This document shows, piece by piece, positions 62,131 through 64,000 of a stretch of DNA of 64,000 bases. Each line of letters begins with the position of its first letter. Position 1 is the stretch's first letter. Position numbers and translations under genes: made by a program. The stretch is taken from contig NZ_LUAW01000017.1 in the NCBI RefSeq assembly GCF_001605895.1, forward strand, positions 1-64,000, in the 5' to 3' direction. This stretch comes from Acinetobacter pragensis (GTDB lineage: Bacteria > Pseudomonadota > Gammaproteobacteria > Pseudomonadales > Moraxellaceae). The notes beneath the pieces were generated by a model, which saw only the letters and a list, made by a program, of their open reading frames with translations, had not been told where the DNA came from and did not search any database.

Positions 62131-64000
62131 ATGCAAATTATGACTCCTGATATCGGTGTAGATAAAGCAACAGTGGCAGAAATTTTGGTCAGTGTCGGCG
62201 ATACGGTGGCGGTAGATGACAGTTTGGTGTTGCTGGAATCAGACAAAGCTTCTGTGGAAGTTCCGAGTACAGCAGCTGGTGTAGTGAAAAGCATTTCCGT
62301 TGCATTGGGTGATGAAGTGCATGAAGGCACAGTGCTGATTGAGCTGGAAGCAGAAGGTGCAGCGCCGGCAGCAGAAGCGCCAAAAGCGGAAGCTGCTCCA
62401 GCGCCTCAGCCTGAAGCCTCATCTGTTGAGCCTGCTCCAGCACAGCAGGCAGCGCCAACTTCTGCTTCTGCGGTTGTTGATGTGCAAGTGCCGGATATTG
62501 GTGTAGAAAAGGCGACAGTAGCTGAAATTTTGGTGAAAGTAGGCGATGCTGTTGCTGTCGATGACAGTTTGGTTCTGCTTGAGTCTGACAAGGCATCTGT
62601 AGAAGTGCCGAGTACAGTAGCAGGAACCATTGAAGCGATTGAAATTCAGGCTGGCGACAGCGTGAAAGAAGGCGTGGTGATTCTGAAAGTCAAAACTGCC
62701 GGTACAGCGCCGGCAGCAGAGGCGCCGAAAGCAGAAGCTGCGTCTGCCTCAGCATCCGTGAAAACTGAAGCAGCTTCGCAAGCAGCGCCTGTACAAACCG
62801 GCGCGATGGAAATTGCTGTGCCTGATTTGGGCGTAGACAAGGCCGCTGTGGCGGAAATCTTGGTAGCGGTCGGCGATACCGTTGAGAAAGACCAAAGTAT
62901 TGTTGTGGTGGAATCTGACAAAGCGACTGTGGAAGTGCCAAGCACTGCGGCAGGCGTGATTAAGGCAATTCATGTCACGCTTGGGCAAAATGTTAGTGAA
63001 GGCATTGCGTTAGTGACAATAGAAGGCCAAGCGCCCGCTCAAGTGGCAGTAACTGCCGCAGCAGAGGCGCCAAAAGCGGAAGTTAAAGCGCAGCCTGCAT
63101 CAGCAGCAGTTCAGCCTGCTGCTGAACCTGTGCAGCAGCAGGGTGCGGATAAGCTGACCAAAGCGCAGAATGAAGCCAATGCGAAAGTTTATGCAGGCCC
63201 TGCTGTGCGTAAACTGGCACGTGAATTGGGTGTGGTTTTATCGGATGTGAAAGCATCTGGGGCGCATGCGCGTGTCATGAAGGAAGATCTGAAGGCATAT
63301 GTCAAGACTCGCCTCTCTGCGCCGCAGTCTGCACCTGCAGCATCTTCTGCTGTTCAGTCGGCAGGCCTGCCTAAACTTCCAGACTTTACTGCCTTTGGCG
63401 GAACTGAAGAGAAAGTGTTGACACGCCTGCAGCAAGTTTCCATTCCGCAGCTGTCTTTAAATAACTTTATTCCACAAGTCACACAGTTTGATTTGGCGGA
63501 CATTACCGAGCTTGAAGCATGGCGCAATGACCTTAAGGGCGGCTTTAAGAAAGACGGCATCAGCCTGACGATTATGGCCTTTATTATTAAAGCCGTATCG
63601 CATTTGCTGAAAGAAGAGCGCGAGTTTGCCGGCCACTTGTCGGATGACGGCAAGTCTGTACTGCTGCGCAACGAAATCCATATGGGGATTGCGGTGGCGA
63701 CACCCGATGGATTGACTGTGCCTGTCTTGCGTAATCCGGATCAAAAAACGATTAAGCAGATTGCGGTAGAGCTGGGTGTGATGGGCCAAAAAGCGCGTGA
63801 TAAGAAATTGTCGCCAAAAGATTTGCAAGGCGCGAACTTTACCATTTCCAGCTTAGGCGCGATTGGCGGCACAGCATTTACGCCATTGGTTAACTGGCCT
63901 CAAGTGGCAATTTTGGGTATTTCACCGGCAACGATGCAGCCGGTATGGAATGGTCAAGGCTTTGAGCCGAAGCTGATGCTTCCATTGACCCTGTCCTACG
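62131..64000 (+). CDS. aceF: Pyruvate dehydrogenase E2, three lipoyl domains (runs off the window)
   Basis: The visible part is 623 codons and the frame remains open at the right edge. Three lipoyl domains lie at about 1-75, 117-190 and 226-300, each with the lipoyl-lysine motif E-S-D-K-A (first Lys39). Ala/Pro-rich linkers join them. An E3-binding domain follows near 353-393 (YAGPAVRKLARELGV), then the catalytic acyltransferase domain from about 427. The catalytic His (DHR-x-x-DG) would lie beyond the edge. It transfers acetyl to CoA as the E2 of AceE. GAGGAGAA upstream is a good site. Confidence 0.96.
   Translation, partial: MQIMTPDIGVDKATVAEILVSVGDTVAVDDSLVLLESDKASVEVPSTAAGVVKSISVALGDEVHEGTVLIELEAEGAAPAAEAPKAEAAPAPQPEASSVEPAPAQQAAPTSASAVVDVQVPDIGVEKATVAEILVKVGDAVAVDDSLVLLESDKASVEVPSTVAGTIEAIEIQAGDSVKEGVVILKVKTAGTAPAAEAPKAEAASASASVKTEAASQAAPVQTGAMEIAVPDLGVDKAAVAEILVAVGDTVEKDQSIVVVESDKATVEVPSTAAGVIKAIHVTLGQNVSEGIALVTIEGQAPAQVAVTAAAEAPKAEVKAQPASAAVQPAAEPVQQQGADKLTKAQNEANAKVYAGPAVRKLARELGVVLSDVKASGAHARVMKEDLKAYVKTRLSAPQSAPAASSAVQSAGLPKLPDFTAFGGTEEKVLTRLQQVSIPQLSLNNFIPQVTQFDLADITELEAWRNDLKGGFKKDGISLTIMAFIIKAVSHLLKEEREFAGHLSDDGKSVLLRNEIHMGIAVATPDGLTVPVLRNPDQKTIKQIAVELGVMGQKARDKKLSPKDLQGANFTISSLGAIGGTAFTPLVNWPQVAILGISPATMQPVWNGQGFEPKLMLPLTLSY

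Noticed and set aside
62189-62988. Several minus-strand frames opposite aceF
   Set aside because: They result from the repetitive Ala/Pro linkers and lipoyl domains of aceF and have repetitive, low-complexity products.
1-64000. tRNA, rRNA, CRISPR arrays, insertion sequences or prophage
   Set aside because: I saw no cloverleaf with CCA end, no regularly spaced repeats, no transposase or integrase and no phage structural genes.

Overview
The window reads as ordinary chromosome of a gamma-proteobacterium of the genus Acinetobacter. The evidence is the protein content and gene order: a 300-residue LpxC of the Acinetobacter type, the dapA-bamC-purC order, katB-ankB, rhdA-psd, crc divergent from pyrE, murG-murC-ddl-ftsQ-ftsA-ftsZ-lpxC, dciA with an M23 peptidase, and aceE-aceF with a three-lipoyl E2. 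The DNA is moderately AT-rich and composition looks even across the window. I see no tRNA, rRNA, insertion sequence, prophage, CRISPR array or clear genomic island. This is core genome with a few lineage-specific small genes. The species cannot be fixed from the sequence alone.

Layout. 1-5 kb: a truncated PAS-domain gene, rarA, and the minus-strand dapA-bamC-purC group. 5-8.4 kb: an AAHS-type MFS carrier, nicotinamidase pncA and a bile-acid/Na+ symporter-type carrier. 8.4-13.3 kb: ppk behind a probable PhoB-dependent promoter, then a YtjB/SMP-like membrane protein divergent from serB. 13.6-18 kb: small hypotheticals, dtd, and the periplasmic catalase pair katB-ankB. 18-24 kb: pncB, rhdA-psd, a SPOR protein and argS. 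24-30 kb: DUF proteins, a lipoprotein and gshA-dsbB. 29.5-40 kb: hydrolases, yqiA-parE, a DUF1877 protein, a Tsx-like porin, an HPF-like ribosome factor, an ankyrin protein, an outer-membrane protein and dsbD. 40-49 kb: GST, a diguanylate cyclase, azoR, esterase, crc/pyrE, a cold-shock protein and gshB. 49.6-57.7 kb: the end of the division and cell-wall cluster plus lpxC. 57.8-64 kb: dciA, an M23 peptidase, aceE and a truncated aceF.

Several pathways recur without being clustered. Thiol-redox homeostasis is represented by gshA, gshB, dsbB, dsbD, a GST and an ArsC-like thioredoxin-fold protein. NAD salvage is represented by pncA and pncB. Peroxide defence is represented by katB-ankB. Envelope biogenesis is represented by bamC, dapA, murG/C, ddl, lpxC, psd, the SPOR protein and the M23 peptidase.

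I did not find a convincing new multi-gene system. The more interesting points are regulatory or evolutionary: a well-spaced Pho box before ppk, a Crc protein that keeps all exonuclease III catalytic residues, a miniature one-domain BamC, an apparent intrinsic terminator between bamC and purC that contains the bamC stop codon, a long hairpin inside katB-ankB, and several isolated palindromes in intergenic DNA.
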